Positions 1-8,688 of a stretch of 64,000 nt of DNA are shown piece by piece. Below the pieces are notes generated by a model. The model was not told the origin of the DNA. It searched no databases and saw only the letters and a list, made by a program, of their open reading frames with translations. Made by a program: the position numbers and the translations under genes. Source of the stretch: Streptomyces uncialis (GTDB taxonomy: Bacteria > Actinomycetota > Actinomycetes > Streptomycetales > Streptomycetaceae); the NCBI RefSeq assembly GCF_036250755.1, contig NZ_CP109583.1:1860001-1924000 (forward strand), given 5' to 3'. Position 1 is the stretch's first letter; every line of letters begins with the position of its first letter.

Positions 1-2235
1 CAGCGCCGCTGGTCGGAGACCTTCTCCGCGGCCGCCAGGAGCAGCGGGACCAGCCGTGCCGGATCGGTACCGGCGCAGCGCGCGATCTCCTCCGGGGTCC
101 GCACCCTGACATACGCCTCGACCAGTGCGCGGACCTCGCGGCGGCGGCCCTCGGCGGTGAGTTCGGTGATCACCTCACCGATCTCGGACGGCGGGCGGCC
201 CACCCCCTGGCGCAGCAGCAGCGCGGCGTCCTGGACGCGCCCTGCGGAGGCGAGCACGTCGGCGATCGCGACGAGCCGTTCCACGGGCAGGGACGCCGCC
301 TCCCACAGCAGGGTGGCCCAGTCGGCGGCGAGCCCGGCGCGGTGGAGTCCGGCGGCGAGCAGCGGGAACCGGTCGGCGGGGCCGTACGCGGCCTCCACCA
401 GCACCCCGTGCGCCTCCCCGCCACGGCCCTCGGACCGCAGCCGCACCAACCGGTCGACGGCCTCGGCGGTGGCCCGCAGGGCGGCGCCGTCCGGCGCCGG
501 TTCGGGCGGGGGCGTGCGCTCGCGGCGGCCGAGGGCCCCCGCGAACCGGGCACCGCGCGGTGCCTTGGTCCCGCTCGGTGGCGTGGGCGCAGCTGCCGGA
601 CCCGGGTCGGCGCTGTCGTCCGCCCCGGCGAACCGGGCACCGCGCAGCCGGCTGCCCCGGGCGCTGGCGCGGGGCAGGACGGGAGTCGCCGGGCGGGGCG
701 GGGTCACCGGGGCCGGGCGCGGGGGCCGGGTCGGTCCACGGGCCGGGGGCGGCCGTCGGACCGGGGGCGCCCGGGAAGGCGGGGTCCGGGTACGGGGAGC
801 GGGTACCGCGCCCCGGCCCGGGACCGGACACGGGACCGGCACCGGGGGCCGGGGTCCACGCGGCAGGCCCACCCGCCCCCTGCTGGGCCTGCTGGGCCTG
901 CTGGGCCTGCTGGGCCTGCTGGGCCTGCTGGGCCTGCTGGGCCTGCTGGGCCTGCTGGGGGAAGCGTGGTGGACGGGGGTCCGGGGTGCGGGTACCGGGG
1001 GCCGGTGCGCCGGGGACCCGGGGCGGGCGTATCACCGGGGTGCCGGGGCCGGGGGGCGTATGGCGGGGATGCCCGCCGGGAATGCCCCGGTCCGGTGCCG
1101 GTCGGCCGCCTCCGGTCCCGTCAGGGGCGGGAAGACCGTCGTACCCGGGCCCGGGGGCACCCGGTGCCCCCGGGGCGCCGGAGCCCTGGGGGGCGTACGG
1201 CCCGCCCGTGGCGTACCCCGCGGAGGACGGCTCCCGGCCGGGCGCGGGCTCGGCGGAGGTGCGCTCGCCGTCGGGGCCCGAACGGTACGCGCGGGCCGGG
1301 CCCGGCCCGTACGGGTGTTCCGGGGCACCTGCGGCGGGGCCGGACGGGACGGGAGCCGGGGCGGCGGTGCCGGACGCGGGGGTCGGGGTGTGCGGGAAGC
1401 GGCGCGGGGAACCGGGGCGGTCCGGTCGGCCGTCCGGTGCGGTGCGGTCGGCGGGCCCAGGCGATCCGGGCGCCCGGGGTGCGGTTCGTTCGGCGGTCCG
1501 TTCGGCCGGTCGTCCGGCGGGGTGGTCGGCGTCCGGGCGGCCCACCGGGCCCTGGGCGCCGGTCGGGTACGCGGCACGTTCCGCGGGGCGCGGAAGGGGA
1601 CCGGTCAACGGGTCGTCGTCCCCGGCGGACCGGCGCTGAACGGGTACGACATGCTCGGACCCGGTGCCGTCCGCACCCGTACCCGTACCCGCTCCGGCAC
1701 CGGCGGACGGCGTGCCCATGGCGCCCGCGCGCCGTTCCAGCTCCGCCAGCCGGGCCCGCAGTTCACCGCAGCGCGCGGTGGCGCGTTCATGGTCGTCCTG
1801 GGCCCAGGCCAGATCGCGGCGGTACTCGTCGGCCTCCTCGGGGGAGGCGGCGGTGCCGATCAGCCGTCCGAGCTCCAGTCGGCGCTCCGCCGCGTACCGC
1901 TGCTCCCCGAGCATCACGCCGAGCCGTTCGCCGAGCACGTCACGGCCGCCGGGGCGGGTGTCGAAGACACTCAGTGACGCGGCGTGCAACGCACGGGCGC
2001 GGGCCGTCTCGATCCGGGCCACGCGGGCGCCCTGATCCGCCGCGAGGTCCTGGAGCAGGGCCTCGACGACATCCCAGGGCGGCACTTCGCGCCCGTCGAG
2101 ACAGGCCCGCATGCCGTCGGGGTCCCGTTGCCAGAACACACCGCACCAGCCGGCCGCCTGATCCACGCGCGCCAGCAGGTTGTTGAAATAGACCGCGAAC
2201 TCCCCGATTTGTTCAGGGAGTTGATGCACACTCAT
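1..2235 (-). CDS. Large low-complexity protein with N-terminal regulator-like domain, frameshifted, runs off left edge
   Basis: The leftward gene starts at ATG 2235 (MSVHQLPEQIGEF). The first ~60 residues contain a segment (LDGREVPPWDVVEALLQDL) like the C-terminal half of XRE-type regulator domains. A coiled-coil-like stretch, then a long Pro/Gly/Ala-rich linker with a QQA repeat, follow. That frame stops near 175, but the frame giving sensible helical protein from about 690 to the edge (FPLLAAGLHRAGLAADWATL ... AAEKVSDQRR) is a different one. The coding frame therefore shifts within the Pro-rich linker, around 640-860. The C-terminal part looks like an alpha-helical repeat domain. The family is not recognised, although the pattern of HTH-like head plus helical repeats suggests a regulator or scaffold. 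The shift may be a real mutation or an error in a GC homopolymer. Function unknown. Confidence 0.6.
880..959. repeat. Nine-bp tandem repeat inside the large leftward gene
   Basis: About 8.9 perfect copies of the 9-bp unit CTGCTGGGC run head to tail. On the coding (minus) strand they read as repeated Gln-Gln-Ala. Such a tract can change in copy number by slippage. Because 9 is a multiple of 3, slippage here alone would not explain the frameshift seen nearby. Confidence 0.95.
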
Positions 2236-2578
2236 CGAAGCTCGCCCCCGTGCGACTGGAGCCCGGCAGTCCGGTAGCCAACACCCACGGTGTTACAGGA
2301 TGGCTACGCGCCGTTTCCAAAGCACGTCCACGATTCCCGGGCGAATCCGGCCACTCGCGACAGTTCAGGCAGACCAATGTTGCGTCGACCTCGCCCGCGT
2401 ACCGTCGGCGGCGCAGCCCGAACACGGCGGCGACAGGAGAGCTCCCGGCCCATCATGCGCAGCACGTCTACGACTTGATCACTAGACGCGACTACGGAAA
2501 GAGAGCGGGACACCACGGAAGGTGGCCAGGATCACGGCCACCGCTCCCCGGTTCACCCGACCCGCCACCCGCGCCCGC
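2236..2578. other. Intergenic gap without convincing gene
   Basis: This ~340 bp gap separates two leftward genes. Minus-strand open frames of about 70 codons exist (one with a CLNC motif near 2365), but none has a good ribosome site or clear codon bias. I see no certain feature; it may hold the promoter of the leftward gene starting at 2235. Confidence 0.4.
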
Positions 2579-2839
2579 TCACGCCACGACGAGCGCGCAG
2601 CGCACGACCAGCTCGTCCAGCGAGAGCCCCAGCACACGGGCCAGCGCGGCGACCGTGAAGAGCGCCGGGGTCGGCGCCCGGCCCGTCTCGATCTTGCGGA
2701 GCGTCTCCGGCGAGAGATCCGCCTCGGCGGCGACCTCCGCCATGCTGCGCGCGCCGCGCGCCTCGCGCAGCAGCCGGCCGAGCCGTTCGCCGCGCTCGCG
2801 CTCTTCCTGGGTCAGGGGTGTTCGCACCATGGAAGGCAT
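2579..2839 (-). CDS. XRE-family helix-turn-helix regulator (86 aa)
   Basis: A small cytoplasmic DNA-binding protein. The HTH runs through residues ~20-75 (GERLGRLLREARGARSMAEV ... EADLSPETLRKIETGRAPTP), followed by a dimerisation-like tail (LARVLGLSLDELV). The start is ATG 2839 or the in-frame ATG 2830; neither has a strong ribosome site. It is transcribed divergently from the methionine aminopeptidase gene, with a 42-bp gap holding a perfect palindrome. This suggests it represses itself and its neighbour. The HTH call is firm; the target is inferred from position. Confidence 0.88.
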   Translation of the reverse strand: MPSMVRTPLTQEERERGERLGRLLREARGARSMAEVAAEADLSPETLRKIETGRAPTPALFTVAALARVLGLSLDELVVRCALVVA

Positions 2840-2860
2840 TCTAGCGCCGAACCCCATTCT

Positions 2861-2874
2861 TATACCGGTATAGT
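2861..2874. promoter_or_regulatory. Operator-like palindrome overlapping divergent -10 elements
   Basis: TATACCGGTATA (2861-2872) is a perfect 12-bp palindrome between the XRE gene and map. Rightward, TATAGT at 2869-2874 makes a good -10 box only 7 bp before the map ATG, which predicts a leaderless transcript. Leftward, TATAAG overlaps the same palindrome. A protein bound here would block both promoters. The XRE neighbour is the natural candidate, by inference. Confidence 0.65.
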
Positions 2875-2881
2875 AATTGGC

Positions 2882-3649
2882 ATGGTGGAACTCAAGACGG
2901 ATGTATCGATCGACGCGATGCGTGTGCCCGGCCGCGTCGTCGCCCAAGCGCTCACGGCCGTACGGCAGGCGGCCCGGGTGGGGGTCTCCCCCCGGCAGCT
3001 CGACGTGGTGGCCCGCGAGGTGCTGCACGAGGCGGGGGCGACCTCGCCGTTCCTCGGCTATCACCCGGCGTTCGCGCCGATGCCCTTCCCCGCGGTGCTC
3101 TGTGTCTCCGTGAACGACGCGATCGTGCACGGCATCCCCACGGACGAGCCCCTGCGGGACGGTGACCTGGTCTCCGCGGACTTCGGGGCGGCGCTGGGGG
3201 GCTGGGTGGGCGACTCGGCCGTCAGCTTCACGGTGGGTACGCCCCGGGCCGCCGACCTCCGGCTGATCGCGACGGCCGAGCGGGCGCTGGCGGCGGGGAT
3301 CGAGGCGGCCGTGGTCGGCAATCGCATCGGGGACATCGCGCACGCCGTCGGCACGGTGTGCCGGGACGCCGGATACGGCATCCCGGAGGGGTTCGGGGGG
3401 CACGGGATCGGGCGCCGGATGCATGAGGACCCGGCGGTGCCCAACGAAGGCCGTCCGGGGCGGGGGATGCGGCTGCGGCACGGGATGGTGCTCGCGATCG
3501 AGCCCATGCTGATCGGTGGTGGGCGGGACGGGTATCGCGAGGCGGCGGACGGGTGGACGCTGGTCACCGGGGACGGGAGCAGGGCGGCGCACGTCGAGCA
3601 CACTGTCGCGATCACCGACACGGGACCTCGCGTCCTGACCTCCCTCTGA
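2882..3649 (+). CDS. map: Type I methionine aminopeptidase
   Basis: It removes the N-terminal methionine from nascent proteins in the cytoplasm using two metal ions. At 255 aa it has the normal type I length. The pita-bread fold motifs are visible: VNDAIVHGIPTD, the metal ligands in GDLVSADFGA, GHGIGRRMHEDP, and the final ligands in MVLAIEPML and HVEHTVAITD. ATG 2882 lacks a Shine-Dalgarno and sits right behind a -10 box, fitting leaderless translation. Streptomyces often carry more than one map gene; this copy, paired with an XRE regulator, is probably the accessory, regulated one. Confidence 0.93.
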   Translation: MVELKTDVSIDAMRVPGRVVAQALTAVRQAARVGVSPRQLDVVAREVLHEAGATSPFLGYHPAFAPMPFPAVLCVSVNDAIVHGIPTDEPLRDGDLVSADFGAALGGWVGDSAVSFTVGTPRAADLRLIATAERALAAGIEAAVVGNRIGDIAHAVGTVCRDAGYGIPEGFGGHGIGRRMHEDPAVPNEGRPGRGMRLRHGMVLAIEPMLIGGGRDGYREAADGWTLVTGDGSRAAHVEHTVAITDTGPRVLTSL

Positions 3650-3660
3650 CGGTCCGCCTT

Positions 3661-4280
3661 CGCTTGCGCTTCCAAGTGTGTGCCCCTGAACGCACTTGTC
3701 CCTGTGCAGGCCGCCCGTGGGTGCGCAGTTCCCCGCGCCCCTGGGTTTCCTGTGCTGGGCGTACTTGTCCCTGCGCCGTCGCTCGTGGGGTGCGCAGTTC
3801 CTCGCGCCCCTGGGTTTCTTGTGCTGGGCGTACTTTTCCCTGTGCGGGTCGTTCGTGGGTGCGCAGTTCCTCGCGCCCCTTAGGTCGCGCCCCTTGCGGT
3901 CCCTGTTCGGCTGCGGATGGTTCTTGGTTGCTCGCGCAGTTCCCCGCGCCCCTGAGGGGCGCCCGCCTGAGGCCGCCCTTCGGGTGCGGGACCCCCCTCC
4001 TCGCGCAGTCGCGCTGCTGCGGGAGGGGGTGGGCGGGAATCTCTGCCCGCAGACTCCGACGCCACCAGTGCGGCCACTGGACGTCGTACCGAGCGCGTTG
4101 GAGCGAGGACGGAGAATCCCGACCGGCACCGACCCGAAGAACCCACCGGGAGCGCCCCAAAGGGGCGCGGGGAACTGCGCAAAAACGAGAACCGGCCCGC
4201 ACCCGAAGAGCGACGAACAGGGGCAGCATCCAGGGGCGCGGGGAACTGCGCGAAGACGAGGGCCAACCCGCAGCCGCGAA
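3661..4280. repeat. Gene-free region with six copies of a 20-bp GC-rich repeat
   Basis: No convincing gene lies between map and ggt. The core GCGCAGTTCCCCGCGCCCCT occurs at 3723-3742, 3792-3811, 3861-3880 (the latter two with one change) and 3934-3953. It recurs inverted at 4161-4180 and 4232-4251. The first three copies have an exact 69-bp period with similar spacers, so they are tandem duplicates. Inverted copies could fold into long stems. This core resembles a sequence I remember as scattered through Streptomyces intergenic regions; its role is unknown. Confidence 0.85.
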
Positions 4281-4327
4281 GCGACAGCAAGTGGCAGCCA
4301 CCTGGGGCGCAAGCGGCGCGGAGCCGC

Positions 4328-6154
4328 TCAGCCGAGGGGCCCCGGAGAGGCGGGGGAAGGCGACACGACCATCGCCGACCCGCCGCCCCTGCGGCTCCGC
4401 TCCGCCGCGGCGACCCACCGCCCGTCCGCCAACCGCTGGACCCCCGTCGCCGCCCCGATCTCCGGATTCTGCCGGAACCCGTGCCCGATGGCCTCAAGCT
4501 CGGCCCGCAGCGCGCTGTCCCACAGCGCGGGTTCGAGCTCCGTGGTCGCCTGGTTGCGCTGACTGGCCCGCGGCGCCGCGATCGCGTCGACCAGCGGCAG
4601 CCCCCGGTCGACCACCCCGGTCAGCGTCTGGAGCACGGTGGTGACGATCGTCGCACCGCCGGGCGAACCGAGCGCGAGGACGGGCCGCGCGTTCCGGTCG
4701 AGGACGATGGTCGGGGCGATCGAGGAGCGCGGACGCTTGCCCGGCCCCGGCAGGTTGGGGTCGTGGACCGCCGGATCGGCGGGCGCGAAGGAGAAGTCGG
4801 TCAGCTCGTTGTTGAGCAGGAAGCCCCGGTCCGGGACGGTGATCCCGCTGCCGCCGGTCTGCTCGATGGTGAGGGTGTACGCGACGACGTTGCCCCACTT
4901 GTCGGCGGTCGTCAGATGCGTCGTGCTGTCACCCTCGTACGTCGTGGGCGCGGCCTTGCCGCCCGCCGCGCACGGTACCGGCCGGCGGGGGTCGCCGGGG
5001 GCGAGGGGGCTGCGCAGGACCGCGTCGTCCTTGATCAGGCAGGCGCGGGAGTCGGCGTACCGCTGGGAGAGGAGTTCCTTCTGCGGTACGTCCTCGAAGG
5101 CCGGGTCGCCGACCCAGCGGCCCCGGTCGGCGAAGGCGATCCGGCTGGCCTCGATGAGGCGGTGGAAGTAGGCGGTCCGGCTCGCCTTCGACAGATCCTC
5201 GCTCTCCAGGATGTTCAGGGCCTCACCGACCGTCGTCCCGCCGGAGGAGGAGGGCGCGATGGAGTGGATGCCGAGGCCCCGGTACGAGGTCACGGTGGGC
5301 TTCTGGAACAGGGCCCGGTAGGAGCGCAGGTCCCGTTCGGTGAGGTCGCCGGGCCGGGCGGTCCGCCCGGACGCGGGGTCGACCGGCGGCCGGGCGACCG
5401 TACGGACGATGTCCTCGGCGAGCTTCCCCCGGTACAGGGTGCCGATGCCCTTGCGGGACAGCTCGGCGTAGGTGCGGGCGAGGTCGGGGTTCTTGAAGGT
5501 CGAGCCGACCACCGGGAGCCCGCCGCCGGGCAGGAAGAGTTCCGCCGAGGCGGGGAAGTCCTTGAACCGCGCCTGATTGGCCTCGGTCTGGGCGCGGAAC
5601 GTGGCGTCGACGGTGAATCCGTCGCGGGCCAGCCGCTCGGCGGGCTTCAGCAGGGTGGAGAGCCGTTCGCTGCCCCAGGCGTCGAGCGCGGAGCGCCAGG
5701 TGGCGGGTGTCCCGGGGGTGCCGACGGCGAGTCCGCTGGTGACCGCCTGGTCGAAGGGTATGGGCCGGCCGTTCTCCAGGAAGAGCCCGGTGTCCGCCGA
5801 GCGGGGCGCGGTCTCCCTGCCGTCCAGGGTGCGCACCGTGCGGGACTTCGCGTCGTAGTGGACGAAGTAGCCGCCGCCGCCGATGCCCGCCGAGTAGGGC
5901 TCGGTGACCCCGAGGGCGGCGGCCGTCGCGACGGCCGCGTCGACGGCGTTGCCGCCCTTGCGCAGGATCTCGATCCCGGCGGCGGTCGCGTCCGGGTCGA
6001 CGCTGGAGACGGCGCCGCCGTGGCCGACGGCGACGGGCACCTTGTCGGGGGTGCGCGGCGGGGCGGCGGCCGTCGGTGGCGCGGTCACCCCGAGGGAGGC
6101 GACAGCGGTGGTGACAGCCAGCACGGACAGGTTCCGTGCACGGGAACGACGCAT
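4328..6154 (-). CDS. ggt: Secreted gamma-glutamyltranspeptidase
   Basis: It cleaves the gamma-glutamyl bond of glutathione and related compounds, or transfers the group to amino acids, outside the cell. The protein has 608 aa with a cleavable signal peptide (MRRSRARNLSVLAV ... TAAA). The large-subunit signature GGNAVDAAVATAAALGVTEP is near residue 70. The autoprocessing site is in DSTTHLTTAD, where Thr411 becomes the N-terminal nucleophile of the small subunit. GSPGGATIV near the C-terminus is a substrate-binding loop. A GGAGGT site sits 5 bp before ATG 6154. It is a single-gene unit, divergent from the gene at 6322. Confidence 0.95.
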   Translation of the reverse strand: MRRSRARNLSVLAVTTAVASLGVTAPPTAAAPPRTPDKVPVAVGHGGAVSSVDPDATAAGIEILRKGGNAVDAAVATAAALGVTEPYSAGIGGGGYFVHYDAKSRTVRTLDGRETAPRSADTGLFLENGRPIPFDQAVTSGLAVGTPGTPATWRSALDAWGSERLSTLLKPAERLARDGFTVDATFRAQTEANQARFKDFPASAELFLPGGGLPVVGSTFKNPDLARTYAELSRKGIGTLYRGKLAEDIVRTVARPPVDPASGRTARPGDLTERDLRSYRALFQKPTVTSYRGLGIHSIAPSSSGGTTVGEALNILESEDLSKASRTAYFHRLIEASRIAFADRGRWVGDPAFEDVPQKELLSQRYADSRACLIKDDAVLRSPLAPGDPRRPVPCAAGGKAAPTTYEGDSTTHLTTADKWGNVVAYTLTIEQTGGSGITVPDRGFLLNNELTDFSFAPADPAVHDPNLPGPGKRPRSSIAPTIVLDRNARPVLALGSPGGATIVTTVLQTLTGVVDRGLPLVDAIAAPRASQRNQATTELEPALWDSALRAELEAIGHGFRQNPEIGAATGVQRLADGRWVAAAERSRRGGGSAMVVSPSPASPGPLG

Positions 6155-6250
6155 GCGTACCTCCGGTCAACGGGCGTCCGCGCACTGTAACTTCAGCCCT
6201 GGCCGGTCGCCAGGACGCCTCGCCCAGGCAGGGCCGGACGGCCGACGGCC

Positions 6251-6302
6251 GGGTGGCGGGCCGTCCCGCCACCCGGTCCCCCCTCGAACCTCCGTACGGA
6301 GG
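6251..6302. promoter_or_regulatory. Hairpin plus palindrome in a divergent promoter region
   Basis: GGGTGGCGGG (6251-6260) and CCCGCCACCC (6265-6274) form a perfect 10-bp stem with a 4-base loop. Just downstream, CCTCCGTACGGAGG (6289-6302) is a perfect 14-bp palindrome. Both lie between the divergent ggt and 6322 genes, where a terminator would be out of place. An operator or mRNA-leader structure is more likely. No adjacent regulator gene points to a binding protein. Confidence 0.5.
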
Positions 6303-6321
6303 GGCGCTAACATGCGCGCCC

Positions 6322-7077
6322 ATGACCGACGACGTGCTCCTCATCGCCGCCTGGCCGGCCGCCGCGGCTGTCGGTGCCCTGCTCGGGTGGGCCGCGCGGA
6401 CGCAGCTCTGGCGGCGCAAGCTGCGCCGCAAGCAGGCGTTCCTCGGGCTGCCGGACCACGCCGAGTCGCTGCTCGTCGTCAGCCGGGGGCCGGGCGGGCC
6501 CGAGCTCTCGGTGCCGCAACCCGACATGTTCGCCCTGATCGAGCTGTCGGCCCTGGTCAAGGACTGCGGGGCGCACGCGCAGATCGTCCCGCACGACGCG
6601 GTGCAGCAGGGATTCGGGGAGCGGACGGAGTTCTGCCTCGGCAACCCGACGGTGAACCGGCGGATGGCGGCCCATATGGCCGGGCTGCTGCCCGGGGTGC
6701 GGGTCAACGCCGATCCGGAGCCCGGGCCGGACCGGGGCGCCTTCCAGATCGGCTCCGAGCGGTACCGGCTGGAGCCCGGGCGGACCGAGTACGTGCTGCT
6801 GGCCCGGCTCACCGCCGGTCAGGGGGACACGGCGCGGCCGGTGTTCCTGTTCTGCGGCCAGCGCGCGATCACCAACCAGGCGGCGACCCGGTATCTGGCC
6901 CGTCATCACGAGCGGCTGGCCCGTAAGCACCGGGGCGGTTCGTTCGTACTGCTGCTGAAGGTCGTGAACTCGCAGGCGTACGGGCCCGATGTGGTCGAGC
7001 TGGTGGCGGACGTGACGGGCGCGGCCCAGGAACCGGTCCCGGCCGTCGTGCCCCGTACGTCGCACCGGGCTCCCTGA
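6322..7077 (+). CDS. Conserved membrane-anchored protein of unknown function (251 aa)
   Basis: One N-terminal membrane segment (residues ~4-24, LLIAAWPAAAAVGALLGWAA) is followed by a basic RRKLRRK stretch, which predicts that the soluble C-terminal ~220 residues face the cytoplasm. The soluble part has alternating hydrophobic stretches (YVLLARLT, PVFLFCGQRAITNQAATRYL, SFVLLLKV) typical of an alpha/beta fold. I do not recognise the family. The GGAGGGG tract upstream is 18 bp from ATG 6322 and would better serve an out-of-frame ATG at 6312, so translation may be leaderless. Confidence 0.72.
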   Translation: MTDDVLLIAAWPAAAAVGALLGWAARTQLWRRKLRRKQAFLGLPDHAESLLVVSRGPGGPELSVPQPDMFALIELSALVKDCGAHAQIVPHDAVQQGFGERTEFCLGNPTVNRRMAAHMAGLLPGVRVNADPEPGPDRGAFQIGSERYRLEPGRTEYVLLARLTAGQGDTARPVFLFCGQRAITNQAATRYLARHHERLARKHRGGSFVLLLKVVNSQAYGPDVVELVADVTGAAQEPVPAVVPRTSHRAP

Positions 7078-7226
7078 GGCTGCCCACCGCGGCGGGAATC
7101 CGCTGATGAGGCGCTGGAATGTCCCGGTTCTGTGACAGCTGGACGACCAACGCGCACGGGCGGAACCTCACGGCCCGGCCCGCACTCTCTCCGGACGATT
7201 CCGAATCGCACGGAGGTACGACACTG

Positions 7227-8465
7227 ATGTCCAGCGCACCGCTGCCCACCGCACCGCACCCGGCCACGGGCGCCGCTGCGAAGCGTTCCCCCGGCCGACG
7301 CGGGCGGCTGCTCACCGTGGGGGCCGGGGCCGCCGGTCTCGCCGTCCTGCTGAGCGCCTGCTCCGGCGGCGGTTCCGACGACGGCAAGGGCGGATCGGGC
7401 ACCCAGGCGGCCGCTCCCGCCCGGGCCGAGATATCCGTGAACCTGAAGGGCCGGCAGGCCGCCGCGGGCAAGCCCGTGACGGTGACCCTCGCCAAGGGCG
7501 GTCTGAAGGAGGTGTCCGTCACCGCGGCCAAGGGGGCGGCGCTGACCGGGAAGGTCTCGTCAGACGGCCGTACCTGGACCTCGAAGCGGGTGGCGGCGCC
7601 CGGTACCGCGTACCAGGTGAAGGCCACCACGAAGGAGGGCGGTTCGGCCACCGCCGCGTTCACCACCGCCGCCGCGGCCAAGGTCAACAAGCTGACCCTC
7701 GCGCCCGGCAAGGGGACGACCGTGGGCGTCGGCCAGCCCCTGTCGATCGTCTTCGACAACCCGGTCACCGACAAGGCCGACGTGGAGCGCGCGCTGAAGG
7801 TCAGCACGTCGAACGACACCGTCGGCTCCTGGGGCTGGATCAAGGACTACAGCGGCCGGGACCGGATCGACTGGCGGCCCAAGGACTACTGGCGCTCGGG
7901 CACCCAGGTGCGGCTCAAGGCCGACCTGAACGGCATCGACTCCGGCGGCGGCTTCTTCGTCCGTGACTACGACACGAACTTCACCATCGGCGCCGCCCAG
8001 ATCGTCAAGGTCGACCTCGCGACGAAGAAGCTCCGGCTGGAGCGCGACGGCAAGGTGGTCAACACCGTGCCGATGTCCGCGGGGACGCCCGGCGGCGACA
8101 AGCGGTCCTGGGGCGGGACGACCGTGCTGATGGCCAAGGAGGGCACCATCCGGATGAACTCCGAGACGGTCGGCCTGGGCGACGCGTACGACAAGATGGT
8201 CGACCACTCGATGCGGCTGACCTGGTCCGGGATGTACGCGCACGCCGCGCCGTGGAACGCCGCGTACTTCGGCAACGCCAACCGCAGCTCCGGCTGCATC
8301 GGGATGAGCGACTCGAACGCCTCCTGGCTGTACGGCCAGGTGCGGGCCGGTGACCCCTTCGAGGTGACGGGCCCCGGGCACAAGGGCGTCCCCGACGCGG
8401 GCAACGGCTACGGCGCGTGGAACCTGTCCTGGGCGAAGTGGCAGGACCTGAGCGCACTGGACTGA
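7227..8465 (+). CDS. Lipoprotein L,D-transpeptidase with Ig-like domains
   Basis: It makes 3-3 cross-links in peptidoglycan or attaches proteins to it, on the outer face of the membrane. The 412-aa protein has a basic N-terminus and the lipobox LLSAC. Two Ig-like domains follow (residues ~60-270, as in mycobacterial Ldt enzymes). The YkuD catalytic domain shows [17 protein letters not shown], and SSGCIGMS with nucleophile Cys357. ATG 7227 has a GGAGG 10 bp upstream. A terminator follows at 8486, so it is monocistronic. These enzymes are typically insensitive to most beta-lactams except carbapenems (family knowledge). Confidence 0.92.
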   Translation: MSSAPLPTAPHPATGAAAKRSPGRRGRLLTVGAGAAGLAVLLSACSGGGSDDGKGGSGTQAAAPARAEISVNLKGRQAAAGKPVTVTLAKGGLKEVSVTAAKGAALTGKVSSDGRTWTSKRVAAPGTAYQVKATTKEGGSATAAFTTAAAAKVNKLTLAPGKGTTVGVGQPLSIVFDNPVTDKADVERALKVSTSNDTVGSWGWIKDYSGRDRIDWRPKDYWRSGTQVRLKADLNGIDSGGGFFVRDYDTNFTIGAAQIVKVDLATKKLRLERDGKVVNTVPMSAGTPGGDKRSWGGTTVLMAKEGTIRMNSETVGLGDAYDKMVDHSMRLTWSGMYAHAAPWNAAYFGNANRSSGCIGMSDSNASWLYGQVRAGDPFEVTGPGHKGVPDAGNGYGAWNLSWAKWQDLSALD

Positions 8466-8485
8466 CCGGTTCGCCGACCCGTCCG

Positions 8486-8512
8486 AGGAGCCCCCGTACA
8501 CCGGGGGCTCCT
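8486..8512 (+). terminator. Intrinsic-type terminator after the L,D-transpeptidase gene
   Basis: A perfect 11-bp stem (AGGAGCCCCCG / CGGGGGCTCCT) with a 5-base loop sits 21 bp after the stop codon. The T-tract is poor, as is usual in Streptomyces. Confidence 0.75.
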
Positions 8513-8688
8513 TCGCGTTCGGGGCCGTCCGGAGCCGTCCGGGGTCGACTCCAGGCCCGCTCCCGGGCCGCTCCCGGACCCGTTCCCCGCCCGCCCCCGG
8601 GCCCGGCGGGCCCCGGCGCCCCGATTGCAGGGCGCATCACGCGGTGTTTGTGTGGACTTGTCCCTCACGAACTTCCGCGGAGCGTGCC

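Noticed and set aside
157..2186. Long plus-strand open frames opposite the first leftward gene (up to 614 codons)
   Set aside because: They are Arg/Gly/Pro-rich shadow frames of a high-GC gene, with no domain or ribosome site; the minus strand has a real N-terminus and clear helical domains.
3680..4250. Small proteins or a CRISPR array in the repeat region
   Set aside because: Spacing is regular only for three copies, the spacers are alike rather than unique, and both orientations occur, so it is not CRISPR; open frames follow the repeats and lack starts.
4481..6190. A 569-codon plus-strand frame across ggt
   Set aside because: It is the antisense shadow of a fully convincing gamma-glutamyltranspeptidase.
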